A stretch of DNA of 32,807 bases from Streptomyces sp. CBMA29 (GTDB taxonomy: Bacteria; Actinomycetota; Actinomycetes; Streptomycetales; Streptomycetaceae). Position numbers and translations under genes: made by a program. This document shows positions 23,050 through 32,807 of this stretch, one piece after another. The DNA lies in the NCBI RefSeq assembly GCF_014596445.1, contig NZ_MECL01000104.1:1-32807 (forward strand), written 5' to 3'. The notes beneath the pieces are model-generated. The model saw only the letters and a list, made by a program, of their open reading frames with translations, did not search any database and was not told where the DNA came from. Each line of letters starts with the position of its first letter. Positions within the stretch are counted from its first letter, which is position 1.

Positions 23050-24728
23050 GGGCTGGACTCCTCAGAAGGGGCGGCGTCAGATGTGGCGGCGGCCAGGCGG
23101 GCCAGGGCGGAGAGCGGGATGGGGAGCCAGGCGGGGCGGTGCCGCGCCTCGTACCGGGCCTCGTAGACCGCCTTGTCGGTCTCGAAGGCCCGTATCAGCA
23201 CGGGCTGTTCGCGCGGGTCCACCCCGGACACGGCGGCGTACCCGGCGCAGAAGGCGTCCCGGTGGCGGGCGGCCCAGGGGCCGTTGCCGCTGTGGTGGGC
23301 GGCGTAGTCGAAGGACCGCAGCATGCCCGCCACGTCCTGGACCGGCGGCGCCGCACGGCGCCGTTCGGCCAGCGGCCGGGCCGGCTCGCCCTCGAAGTCG
23401 ATCAGCACCCACTCGCCGTCGGGACCGCGCAGCGCCTGCCCCAGGTGCAGGTCGCCGTGGATCCGCTGGGCGGTCACCGCGTTGCCGGGGGCCGCGCCGA
23501 GCCGCGCCAGGTCGTCGAAGGCCGAGCGCAGCGCCGCCACGTGCGGCCGTACGGCCGGGACCTCCTTCGCGGTCTCGTCCAGCCGCCGGGTCATCGCCGA
23601 GGCGATACGTTCCAGCGCTGGGCCGTCCAGGGTACGTACCGGCAGCGCGTCGGCCAGGGCGCCGTGCACCTCGGCCGTGGCGCGGCCGAGCGCCGCCGCC
23701 TCGCCCGTGAAGTCGCCGTCCTCGGCGACCGAGGCCAGGGCCAGGGCCCAGCCGTCGGACGAGCCGGGCAGGAAGCGCTGGAGCACGCCGAGCGTGGTCG
23801 GCTCCGTCGTGCCGGCCGCCGCGCCCTGCGGGCCCTTGACGCCCTCCGGCGGCAGCGCCTCGAACCAGGCGACCGGCTCCGCGACCCGCCGCGAACCCTT
23901 GTGGGCCAGCGCGAGCGACAGCTCCAGGTCCGGGTTGGTGCCGGGGGAGACGCGGCGGAACAGCTTGAGGATGTAGGCGTCCCCGTACACGACCGAGGTG
24001 TTGGACTGCTCGGCGGTGGACACGCGCGGGGTCAGCCCCGGCGGGAACTCCTCCTGCGGCTCGGCACTGAAACACAGCCGTCCGGTGCGGCCGGGCACGC
24101 GGAGCCGTTCGAGCAGCAGCGCGGCCAGCCGGGGGTCGTGCGGCGCGTCGTAGAGCGTCAGGCCGTCGTACGGGCCGCCGACGGCCGGGCCGAGCGCGGC
24201 CCGTACCAGCGCCGACGGCAGCAGCGGGTGCGCGCCGAGCAGCAGTTGGTAGCAGTCGGCGGGGCGGCCGGGCTGCTCGACGTCCACCAGGACGTGCAGC
24301 AGCCCCAGCGGGCCGAGCCGGCCGCCGGGCGGCATCAGTTCGGTGGCCGCGGCCAGCCGGAAGCCGCCGATGGGCAGGCCCTTGCCGGCGAACCAGCGCT
24401 GTTTGGGCAGCCAGGAGCGCAGCAGCGGTTCGAGTGACCGCAACAGGCCGGGCGCCAGCGCCCGCCCGGCGACGGGCGGCACACCGGTCGCGGACGGCAC
24501 GTCCGGGGCCGTCGGCGAAGCGGCGGCCGAGGAAGAGGCCGATGCGGCGGCCGACGCCGAGGAAGAGGCCGAGGCGGATGAGGAAGCCGCGGCCGAGCGC
24601 GCGTCCGTCACGGGGTGTGACCCCGACACGGATGGTGAACTCGATGGTGAATTCGATACGGATGGTGAGGTGGATACGGACGGTGAGGTGGGTACGGAAG
24701 GAGCACGGGTCCAGGAGCGGTCCGACAT
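23046..24728 (-). CDS. mak: maltokinase with a Ser/Ala-rich N-terminal extension
   Basis: This enzyme phosphorylates maltose with ATP to maltose 1-phosphate, the donor used by GlgE. ATG 24728 is selected because GAAAGGA precedes it; the frame is open to 24893 but without a ribosome site. The 560-residue protein has a low-complexity region (about 10-95) of SPSV repeats and a Ser/Ala run. The N-terminal cap follows ('[20 protein letters not shown]'), then the aminoglycoside-kinase-like lobes. The catalytic HGD is at 424-426 (HGDLHLGQ) and the metal-binding Asp444 is in LIDFEGEP. The mycobacterial enzyme is about 455 residues, so the excess is mostly the N-terminal extension. It overlaps glgB and is separated from treS by a terminator-containing gap. 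Confidence 0.94.
   Translation of the reverse strand: MSDRSWTRAPSVPTSPSVSTSPSVSNSPSSSPSVSGSHPVTDARSAAASSSASASSSASAAASASSSAAASPTAPDVPSATGVPPVAGRALAPGLLRSLEPLLRSWLPKQRWFAGKGLPIGGFRLAAATELMPPGGRLGPLGLLHVLVDVEQPGRPADCYQLLLGAHPLLPSALVRAALGPAVGGPYDGLTLYDAPHDPRLAALLLERLRVPGRTGRLCFSAEPQEEFPPGLTPRVSTAEQSNTSVVYGDAYILKLFRRVSPGTNPDLELSLALAHKGSRRVAEPVAWFEALPPEGVKGPQGAAAGTTEPTTLGVLQRFLPGSSDGWALALASVAEDGDFTGEAAALGRATAEVHGALADALPVRTLDGPALERIASAMTRRLDETAKEVPAVRPHVAALRSAFDDLARLGAAPGNAVTAQRIHGDLHLGQALRGPDGEWVLIDFEGEPARPLAERRRAAPPVQDVAGMLRSFDYAAHHSGNGPWAARHRDAFCAGYAAVSGVDPREQPVLIRAFETDKAVYEARYEARHRPAWLPIPLSALARLAAATSDAAPSEESSP
24625..24708. repeat. degenerate 18-bp tandem repeat in the mak N-terminus
   Basis: Units of the type GATACGGATGGTGAGGTG at 24655-24672 and 24673-24690 differ by one base. 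Weaker copies lie at 24625-24642 and 24691-24708, with a 12-base partial unit at 24643-24654. Reading on the minus strand, they encode the S-P-S-V type repeats of the Mak extension, so slippage has lengthened the gene. Confidence 0.75.
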
Positions 24729-24874
24729 GACGTCCTTTCCCCGGGGAGTCGCGCACCCAGCCGCTTCGACGCGCGGCGGGGGCGCCAGCCTCCCGGATGA
24801 CGGGTTCGGGCTGTCCGGCGACACGGGGAGCCTGCCCCGGGCGGGTGACAGGAAACCGCCGTACGGCCCGCTCG

Positions 24875-24894
24875 CGTGACGATCATGTGTCACG
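24875..24894. promoter_or_regulatory. CGTGAC-N8-GTCACG inverted repeat upstream of mak
   Basis: The six-base arms at 24875-24880 and 24889-24894 are perfect inverses around an AT-rich centre (GATCATGT). The layout loosely recalls actinobacterial Crp-type sites (GTG...CAC), though the spacing differs. It could control mak-glgB. Confidence 0.45.
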
Positions 24895-25033
24895 ACGTGG
24901 GGAGCGAGCCGACGTACGACGGAATGCGCCCCGCGGGTGCTGCTGGGGTACTCCGGATACTGCCAGGGGTCCGGGATGCCCGCTACTCGGAGCGGGGGCC
25001 CGGCGCGGGGGCGGTGCGCCGCCCGCGTCGGCT

Positions 25034-25062
25034 GCGGGGGGCCGGTCGTTCCGGCCCCCCGC
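25034..25062 (-). terminator. terminator after treS
   Basis: Perfect 12-bp GC arms (25034-25045 and 25051-25062) around a five-base loop begin two bases beyond the treS stop codon. This separates the glgE-treS transcript from mak-glgB, at least in part. Confidence 0.85.
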
Positions 25063-25064
25063 CG

Positions 25065-26761
<1,697 letters not shown>

Positions 26762-26765
<4 letters not shown>

Positions 26766-28747
26766 CTGAGTGACCCTCCGATCGAAGGAGACGGTCGCAG
26801 CGACAGGACATGCGCGGGCGCGCGGCCCGGCTCAAGGCGCACATAGTTGTCTCTGCCCCAGTGGTAGGTGTCCCCGGTGAGCTCGTCGCGCACCGGGTAT
26901 GACTCGTGCCAGGAGAGCCCGAGTGCCGGCATGTTCAACGAGACGGTGGCCTCCTGGGTGTGGAACGGGTCCAGGTTGACGACCACCAGTACGACATCGT
27001 CGTCGCGGCGCTTGGAGTAGGCCAGTACCGCGCTGTTGTCCACTGGGTGAAATGTGATGTCCCGTAGCTGCTGGAGCGCCGGGTGACGGCGGCGCAGCCG
27101 GTTGAGCGTGGTGATCAGCGGGGCGAGCGAGCGGCCCTCGGCCTCGGCCGCCGCCCAGTCCCGCGGCCGGAGTTCGTACTTCTCCGAGTGCAGGTACTCC
27201 TCACTGCCGGGCTTGGCAGGGGCGCCCTCGCACAGTTCGAAGCCCGCGTAGACGCCCCAGGTGGGGGAGAGCGTCGCGGCGAGCACCGCCCGCGCCTCGA
27301 AGGCCGGACGGCCGCCGTGCTGGAGGAAGGCGTGCAGGATGTCGGGGGTGTTCACGAAGAAGTTGGGCCGCATCCACGCTGCCGCCTCCCCGCTCAGCTC
27401 CCGCATGTAGTCGGTCAGTTCGCTCTTGTCGTTACGCCAGGTGAAGTACGTGTACGACTGCTGGAAACCGATCTGACCGAGGGTGGCCATCATCGCCGGA
27501 CGGGTGAACGCCTCCGCCAGGAAGATCACGTCCGGGTCGGTGCGGTTGATGTCCGCGATGACCTTCTCCCAGAACACCACCGGCTTGGTGTGCGGATTGT
27601 CCACCCGGAAGATCCGCACGCCGTGCGCCATCCAGTGCCGCAGCACCCGCAGGGTCTCCCTGACGATGCCCGCGAAGTCCTCGTCGAAGGCGATCGGGTA
27701 GATGTCCTGGTACTTCTTCGGCGGATTCTCCGCGTACGCGATCGTGCCGTCCGCGCGGTGCGCGAACCACTCCGGGTGCTTGGCCACCCACGGGTGGTCG
27801 GGCGAGCACTGGAGCGCGAAGTCCAGCGCCACCTCCATCCGCAGCTCGCGGGCCCGCTCCACGAAGTGGTCGAAGTCCGCGAGGGTGCCCAGGTCCGGGT
27901 GGACGGCGTCGTGCCCGCCCTCGGGGGAGCCGATCGCCCATGGCGAGCCGACGTCGTCGGGGCCGGGCGTCAGGCTGTTGTCCGGTCCCTTGCGGAAGGC
28001 TGTGCCGATCGGGTGAACGGGCGGCAGATAGACCACGTCGAAACCCATCGCGGCCACCGCGGGCAGCCGCTCGGCCGCGGTACGGAAGGTGCCCGAGCGC
28101 GGCGGGGCGCCCGCTTCGAGCACCGCGCCCTCCGAGCGGGGGAACAGCTCGTACCAGGACCCGTACAGCGCCCGCTCCCGCTCCACACGCAGCGGCAGCG
28201 GCCGGGAGGCGCTGACCAGCTCGCGCAGCGGATACCGGTCGAGTGCGCCGGCCACGTCGTCCGCCAGCGCCGCCGCGTGCCGGGCGGCGGGGGTGCGCGA
28301 GGCGTCCCGCAGCGCGTCCACCGCGGCCAGCACACCGGCCCTGCCGTCGCTCTTGGGCACACCGGCCGCCGCCCGCTCGTGCAGCAGCGCGCCCTCGGCC
28401 AGCACCAGTTCGGTGTCGATCCCGGCGGGGATCTTGATGCCCGCCGCGTGCCGCCAGGTCGCCACCGGGTCGGACCAGGACTCCACGCAGTACGTCCAGC
28501 TCCCCTCGGCCGTCGGAGTGACGCGCGCGCCCCACCGGTCCGTGCCGGGCTCCAGCTCGCGCATCGGCGTCCACGGCCCCGGCCTGCCGGTCGGGTCCCG
28601 CAGCACCACATTGGCGGCCACCGCGTCGTGCCCCTCCCGGAACACGGTGGCGGTCACCTCGAAGGTCTCTCCGGCCACCGCCTTCGCCGGGCGGCGGCCA
28701 CAGTCCACCAACGGACGGACATCGACGACGGGAATACGACCGATCAT
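26762..28747 (-). CDS. glgE: alpha-1,4-glucan:maltose-1-phosphate maltosyltransferase
   Basis: This GH13_3 enzyme extends alpha-glucan with maltosyl units from maltose 1-phosphate. ATG 28747 is preferred (GGTGAGG upstream; conserved N-terminus '[23 protein letters not shown]'); a GTG at 28810 lacks a ribosome site. The 661-residue product has the catalytic residues Asp383 ([10 protein letters not shown]), Glu412 (FLAEAFTRP) and Asp469 (NTPDILHAF). Their 29 and 57 residue spacings equal those of S. coelicolor GlgE1 (Asp394, Glu423, Asp480). It is the first gene of the glgE-treS pair, divergent from glgP. S. coelicolor has two developmental copies of this pathway, and the position resembles copy I. 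Confidence 0.97.
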
Positions 28748-28834
28748 TGCCTCACCTGACAGCGCTGTGGATGGGACGGCGGAGATGGGGGGCGGCGGAA
28801 AGCGGCCCACGGCGGCGGCGAGCAGCGTCGCGAC

Positions 28835-28866
28835 GGGCCGCTCCCTCGCGGGCCCTCGCTCTTTTT
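28835..28866 (+). terminator. terminator-like hairpin with T-run in the glgE upstream region
   Basis: GGGCCGC (28835-28841) pairs with GCGGGCCC (28848-28855) with one bulged G, followed by TCGCTC and five Ts (28862-28866). Such T-runs are rare at this GC content. It would terminate a plus-strand RNA, though no gene precedes it on that strand. On the minus strand the same bases read TAAAAA and might instead be a glgE -10 box. Confidence 0.4.
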
Positions 28867-28933
28867 AGCTGTTCCGGGCAGTGCGGGCTTGCCTGCATGG
28901 CCGCTCCAGTCCGCGTTCACTCTTGTGGAGGTG

Positions 28934-28955
28934 CCAGTGCCCCTCACGGCACTGG
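28934..28955. promoter_or_regulatory. 8-bp-arm palindrome in the glgE/glgP region
   Basis: CCAGTGCC (28934-28941) and GGCACTGG (28948-28955) are perfect inverses around CCTCAC. The position, about 190 bases before the glgE ATG, suits an operator. Confidence 0.45.
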
Positions 28956-29324
28956 GTGATGATCCGGGACGATTGCTGCCATGACGGTGGTGCCATACGG
29001 GTGGTGCCGTGGGACCTGACGGTGCGTTGTGACGCTGTGTGGTGCAGTCTCGTGCTCCGCGCGAAGCCCCGCAATCGGAGCCTGCCCACGCTCCGCGAGA
29101 CGAAAGCACCTCACCGAAGCGTTTCGGGAGCGCGTCACGAATGCTCAATCCGCCACCCCCGACCTGCCCCTGACGTCATTGTGGGGCCGACCACGGGCGC
29201 ACCGGACACGCGCCCCCGAGAGCGCCCCCGCGCACGCCCCCACCGTACGCGAAGCACCCGACACGCCCGCGTACGGCCGTACCCCTCACGTCACCCGGAC
29301 CCCACAGGGCAACGGCGGTTACGC

Positions 29325-29350
29325 GCCCGGCCGGTGACCCCCGGCCGGGC
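29325..29350. repeat. 10-bp-arm hairpin upstream of glgP
   Basis: GCCCGGCCGG (29325-29334) pairs perfectly with CCGGCCGGGC (29341-29350) around TGACCC. It could be a terminator of unannotated transcription or a chance GC-rich palindrome. Confidence 0.5.
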
Positions 29351-29474
29351 CCGTACGACCTGCCTCGCCCACCGGCGTGATCCGCACCGTGACCGGTCGC
29401 CTCCGTGAGCCGCCGTTCGAGCGTTTGAACCACCGGATCGTGGAGACCGGCCGCAGGCCCCCCACCATCAGGTC

Positions 29475-29480
29475 TACGGT
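29475..29480 (+). promoter_or_regulatory. -10 box of glgP (leaderless)
   Basis: TACGGT lies eight bases before the GTG at 29488, at leaderless spacing and with no ribosome site between. No -35 match is visible at 16-19 bases upstream. Confidence 0.4.
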
Positions 29481-29487
29481 CGAATAC

Positions 29488-32097
29488 GTGAAGGCAATCC
29501 GTCGATTCACCGTGCGCACCGTCCTGCCGGAACCTCTGCGTCCGCTCGGGGAGCTGGCCCAGAACCTACGCTGGTCATGGCACCCGGAGACCCGGGAGCT
29601 GTTCCAGAGCGTCGACCCCGTGGGCTGGCGGGCCGCCCAAGGCGACCCCGTGCGGCTGCTCGGCGCCGTGTCCAAGGAACGGCTCGCCGCGCTCGCCGGC
29701 GACCGGCGCTTCCTGCGCCGCCTGGCCGCCGCGGCGGAGGAACTGGCCGACTACACCGGCAACCCCCGCTGGTATCAGGAACAGAGCGACCTGCCCGCAG
29801 CCATCGCCTACTTCTCACCCGAATTCGGCATCACCGCCGCGCTGCCGCAGTATTCCGGCGGCCTCGGCATCCTCGCCGGCGACCACCTGAAGGCCGCCAG
29901 CGACCTCGGCGCCCCGATCATCGGCGTCGGCCTGCTCTACCGGCACGGCTACTTCCGCCAGACCCTCTCCCGCGAGGGCTGGCAGCAGGAGCAGTACCCC
30001 GTCCTCGACCCCAACGAGCTGCCCGTCACCCTGCTCCGCGAGACCAACGGCGCCCCCGCCGAGGTCTCCCTCGTCCTGCCCGGCGGCCGATCGCTGCGCG
30101 CCCAGATCTGGAAGGCCCAGGTCGGACGCGTCCCGCTGCTGCTCCTCGACTCCGACGTCGAGGCCAACGAACCCGCCGAGCGCGAGGTCACCGACCGGCT
30201 CTACGGCGGCGGCAGCGAGCACCGGCTGCTCCAGGAGATGCTGCTGGGCATCGGCGGCGTCCGCGCCGTCCGCGCCTACTGCCGGATCACCGGCCACGCC
30301 GAACCCGAGGTGTTCCACACCAACGAGGGCCACGCCGGTTTCCTCGGCCTGGAGCGCATCCGCGAACTGGCCCTCGAAGGGCTCGACTTCGACGCGGCGC
30401 TGGAGGCCGTACGGGCCGGGACGGTGTTCACCACCCACACCCCCGTCCCCGCGGGCATCGACCGCTTCGACCGCGAACTGGTCGGCCGCCACCTCGGCGA
30501 CGGCGGCGAACTGCCCGGCGTCGACATAGGCCGCGTCCTCGAACTCGGCATGGAGACCTACCCCGGCGGCGACCCCAACCTGTTCAACATGGCGGTGATG
30601 GGCCTGCGCCTGGCCCAGCGCGCCAACGGCGTGTCCACCCTGCACGGCTCCGTCAGCCGCGAGATGTTCGCCGGGCTGTGGCCGGGCTTCGACCCGGAGG
30701 ACGTGCCGATCACGTCCATCACCAACGGCGTGCACGCGCCCACCTGGGTCGCCCCCGAGGTGTTCCGGCTCGGCGCCCGGCAGATCGGCGCCCAGCGCGC
30801 CGAGGACGCCCTGACGGTCGGCGGCGCCGACCGCTGGGAGGCCATCGCCGACATCCCCGACGCCGCCGTCTGGGAACTCCGCCGCGAACTGCGCGAACAG
30901 CTCGTGGAGGACGTACGGCGCCGGGTCCGCGAGTCCTGGCGGCAGCGCGGCGCGGGAGAGGCCGAACTGGGCTGGACCGACAGCGTCCTCGACCCCGACG
31001 TGCTCACCATCGGCTTCGCGCGCCGGGTCCCGTCGTACAAGCGGCTCACCCTCATGCTGCGCGACCAGGACCGGCTGATGGACCTGCTGCTGCACGCCGA
31101 GCGGCCGATCCAGATCGTGGTCGCGGGCAAGGCGCACCCGGCCGACGACAGCGGCAAGCGGCTGGTCCAGGAGCTGGTCAGATTCACCGACGACCCCAGG
31201 GTCAGGCACCGGATCGTCTTCCTGCCGGACTACGACATGCGGATGGCGCGGCTGCTCTACCCCGGCTGCGATGTCTGGCTCAACAACCCGCTGCGCCCGC
31301 TGGAAGCCTGCGGCACCTCGGGGATGAAGGCCGCGCTCAACGGCTGCCTCAACCTGTCGGTGCTCGACGGCTGGTGGGACGAGTGGTTCGACGGCGACAA
31401 CGGCTGGGCGATCCCCACCGCCGACGGCGTCGCCGACGAGGACCGCCGCGACGAGCTGGAGGCCGCCGCGCTCTACGACCTGCTGGAGAAGCAGGTCGCG
31501 CCGCGCTTCTACGACCAGGGCGCGCAGGGCCTGCCCGGCCGCTGGATCGAGATGGTCCGGCACACCCTCACCACCCTCGGCCCGAAGGTGGTGGCCGGCC
31601 GGATGGTCCAGGACTACGTCCGCACGCTGTACGCGCCCGCCGCCCGTTCGCACCGCGCCGTACACGGCGAGGAGGCCGGGGCGCTGGCCGCCTGGAAGCG
31701 GCGGGTACGGCAGCAGTGGCCGCAGGTCTCTGTCCAGCACGTGGAGACCGGCTCGGTCGGCGGCGCCCCGGAGCTGGGCTCCACGCTCACCCTCCGGGTC
31801 GAGGTCGCCCTCGGCGAGCTGGACCCGACGGACGTCGACGTCCAGCTCCTGTCCGGCCGCGTCGACGCCGCCGACCGGCTCGCCGATCCCACCGTGGCCT
31901 CGCTCAAGCCCACCTCCCGCACCGACACCGCGGGCCGCTACCACTACGAAGGCCCCCTCACCCTCGACCGCACCGGCCCCTTCGGCTACACCGTCCGCGT
32001 CCTCCCCACCCACCCCCACCTCGCGACTCCGTCGGAGCTCGGCCTGATGGCGATTCCGCCCGAAACGGAGGGCATGACAGCCGGCGTCCTCCGCTAA
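29488..32097 (+). CDS. glgP: glycogen/alpha-glucan phosphorylase
   Basis: This enzyme releases glucose 1-phosphate from alpha-glucan, using pyridoxal phosphate. From GTG 29488 ('VKAIRRFTVRTVLPEPLRPL') it has 869 residues and belongs to the long actinobacterial GlgP type, with an N-terminal DUF3417 segment ('LRWSWHPETRELFQSVDP'). The 'AYFSPEFGITAALPQYSGGLGILAGDHLKAASDLG' segment lies in the substrate region (quoted in part: YFSPEFGI, SGGLGILAGDHLKAASD). Lys614 in EACGTSGMKAALNG is the cofactor lysine. The upstream in-frame start at 29377 has no ribosome site and is not favoured. It is divergent from the glgE operon, so synthesis and breakdown genes share one regulatory region. Confidence 0.96.
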   Translation: MKAIRRFTVRTVLPEPLRPLGELAQNLRWSWHPETRELFQSVDPVGWRAAQGDPVRLLGAVSKERLAALAGDRRFLRRLAAAAEELADYTGNPRWYQEQSDLPAAIAYFSPEFGITAALPQYSGGLGILAGDHLKAASDLGAPIIGVGLLYRHGYFRQTLSREGWQQEQYPVLDPNELPVTLLRETNGAPAEVSLVLPGGRSLRAQIWKAQVGRVPLLLLDSDVEANEPAEREVTDRLYGGGSEHRLLQEMLLGIGGVRAVRAYCRITGHAEPEVFHTNEGHAGFLGLERIRELALEGLDFDAALEAVRAGTVFTTHTPVPAGIDRFDRELVGRHLGDGGELPGVDIGRVLELGMETYPGGDPNLFNMAVMGLRLAQRANGVSTLHGSVSREMFAGLWPGFDPEDVPITSITNGVHAPTWVAPEVFRLGARQIGAQRAEDALTVGGADRWEAIADIPDAAVWELRRELREQLVEDVRRRVRESWRQRGAGEAELGWTDSVLDPDVLTIGFARRVPSYKRLTLMLRDQDRLMDLLLHAERPIQIVVAGKAHPADDSGKRLVQELVRFTDDPRVRHRIVFLPDYDMRMARLLYPGCDVWLNNPLRPLEACGTSGMKAALNGCLNLSVLDGWWDEWFDGDNGWAIPTADGVADEDRRDELEAAALYDLLEKQVAPRFYDQGAQGLPGRWIEMVRHTLTTLGPKVVAGRMVQDYVRTLYAPAARSHRAVHGEEAGALAAWKRRVRQQWPQVSVQHVETGSVGGAPELGSTLTLRVEVALGELDPTDVDVQLLSGRVDAADRLADPTVASLKPTSRTDTAGRYHYEGPLTLDRTGPFGYTVRVLPTHPHLATPSELGLMAIPPETEGMTAGVLR

Positions 32098-32160
32098 CCA
32101 CCCTCCGGCCGCGGCCGTCCCGGCCCCGCGCGCCCGCCGCCCTACCACCGGCCGGGACCC

Positions 32161-32715
32161 GCCTCGGGCGTGGCGTCGGCCTTCCGGCCGGGGGCTTCCG
32201 CCCGGGGCCTTCGGCCTGCCCGGCTTGCGCGGCACAGGGTTCGGAGGCTGAGGGTCGCCGGATGGCTTTCGGCCGGGGCGGGCTTCCGGCGGGGGTTGGT
32301 CGCCGACCCGCCTCTGGCCGGGCCCGCCTCCGGCGTGGGGTCGGCCTTCCGGCCGGGGGCTTCCGCCCGGGGCCTTCGGCCTGCCCGGCTTGCGCGGCAC
32401 AGGGGTCGAAGGCTCAGGGTCGCCGGACGGCCTTCGGCCGGGGCTGGTCGCCGGGTGGGCCTGCGGCCGGGCTTTGCCTCTGGCGTGGGTCTGGCCTTCT
32501 GGCCGGGGGCTTCGGCCTGCCCGGCGCGCGGCGCAGGGGTCCGGGGGCTGAGGCCACCGGACGGCCTTCGGCGGGGACCGCCTCCGGCCGGGGGCTTCGT
32601 ATGGTGCCCCCGGCCTGCCCGGCCTGCCCGGCCTGCCCGGCCTGCCCGGCCTGCCCGGCCTGCGTGGCATATGGGTTCGGAGTCCCCCGGGTCGCCGGAC
32701 GGCTTTCGGCCGGCG
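32161..32715. repeat. four degenerate copies of a long GC-rich repeat
   Basis: Copies start at about 32161, 32326, 32476 and 32580, each opening with GCCTC(C/G/T)GGC. Typical elements include GGCCTTCCGGCC, GGGGCTTC(C)G, CTTCGGCCTGCCCGGC and a GGTCGCCGGA(T/C)GGC(T/C)TTCGGCCG tail. Copies 1 and 2 agree closely over about 115 bases; 3 and 4 are shorter and more diverged. Many short GGCC-TTC-GGCC hairpins result. Confidence 0.75.
32612..32665. repeat. 9-bp tandem repeat (five perfect copies and one variant)
   Basis: GGCCTGCCC occurs at 32612-32620, 32621-32629, 32630-32638, 32639-32647 and 32648-32656, followed by the variant GGCCTGCGT (32657-32665). It lies inside the fourth copy of the long repeat and is a likely length-variable site. 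Confidence 0.9.
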
Positions 32716-32807
32716 CGGGCGTCCGGTCGTGTCGGGCTGGGGCCGATGGCCGGGACTGGCGGGTTGCTTGTGGCGGCGAGGCGCGGGGGGTGACGGGACG
32801 TGGGGAT

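Larger units (their letters stand above)
24729..25064. other. 336-base gap between treS and mak
   Basis: This gap inside an otherwise tightly packed pathway holds no gene. It contains the terminator of treS (25034-25062), a second short hairpin (GGGCGG/CCGCCC near 25009-25024) and an inverted repeat CGTGAC-N8-GTCACG (24875-24894). It presumably contains a promoter for mak-glgB, which I could not place. Confidence 0.65.
28748..29487. other. 740-base divergent region between glgE and glgP
   Basis: No credible gene is present: the reading frames lack ribosome sites and typical codon use. It holds a hairpin with a T-run (28835-28866), an 8-bp-arm palindrome (28934-28955), a GGTGGTGCC direct repeat (about 28985-29009) and a 10-bp-arm hairpin (29325-29350). 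It must contain promoters for both glgE and glgP, and its length suggests complex control. Confidence 0.65.
32098..32807. other. non-coding repeat-rich region to the window end
   Basis: A plus-strand frame (32170-32793) is open only because of extreme GC content; it encodes Arg/Ala/Gly/Pro repeats and has no ribosome site. The region is made of long degenerate repeats and a 9-bp array, listed separately. No gene is called. Confidence 0.7.

Noticed and set aside
24729..24893. Longer mak start at 24893
   Set aside because: No ribosome site, low-complexity sequence, and a clear GAAAGGA in front of the ATG at 24728.
28881..29408. Open frame between glgE and glgP
   Set aside because: It has no ribosome site, unnatural composition and no recognisable domain, and it crosses hairpins and likely promoters.
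32170..32793. Open frame of about 207 residues at the right end
   Set aside because: It lies in repeats, encodes an Arg/Ala/Gly/Pro mixture, has no ribosome site, and is open only because of GC content.

Overview
The window is about 70% GC or higher with strong third-position GC bias, GTG and TTG starts, and several apparently leaderless genes with TANNNT -10 boxes. Together with the gene content this indicates a high-GC actinomycete, almost certainly Streptomyces or a close relative. From memory, the gene order resembles the S. coelicolor SCO541x-SCO5426 and SCO5440-SCO5444 neighbourhoods; I could not check this against any database.

Region 1 (1-3326) holds the end of an unidentified gene, an ECF/SigE-type sigma factor overlapping a single-pass membrane protein that is probably its regulator, and a lipoprotein L,D-transpeptidase that cross-links peptidoglycan. 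Region 2 (3360-8417) holds a MarR regulator, a DUF3817 membrane protein, isobutyryl-CoA mutase large subunit icmA under a striking 22-bp palindrome, a small DUF397-like protein, a TetR regulator, and a divergent YbbN-like thioredoxin/TPR protein. Region 3 (8357-11764) has a 670-bp structured intergenic region, then a three-gene envelope module: a secreted DUF6230-like protein, a four-helix DUF6114-like membrane protein, and a secreted protein with a long disordered linker between two cysteines. It ends at a 23-bp-stem bidirectional terminator.

Region 4 (11779-18871) is central carbon metabolism: pyruvate kinase, the translationally coupled pta-ackA pair on the minus strand, a divergent D-lactate dehydrogenase-like enzyme, and ATP-type phosphofructokinase. 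Region 5 (18909-20416) is an isolated AAA ATPase with a DUF234-type C-terminus and a perfect inverted repeat around its promoter.

Region 6 (20434-32097) is the complete GlgE alpha-glucan pathway. glgE, treS, mak and glgB lie on the minus strand with stop/start overlaps inside each pair, and glycogen phosphorylase glgP is divergent. TreS interconverts trehalose and maltose, Mak makes maltose 1-phosphate, GlgE polymerises it, GlgB branches the polymer, and GlgP degrades it to glucose 1-phosphate, which can re-enter the glycolysis encoded nearby. Mak and GlgB both carry long low-complexity N-terminal extensions.

The right end (32098-32807) holds decaying long repeats and a 9-bp tandem array, with no credible gene. 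I saw no tRNA, rRNA, CRISPR array, insertion sequence or phage gene. The least explained elements are the envelope trio, the icmA and tetR operators, the structured pta/ddh intergenic region, and the disordered extensions of Mak and GlgB.
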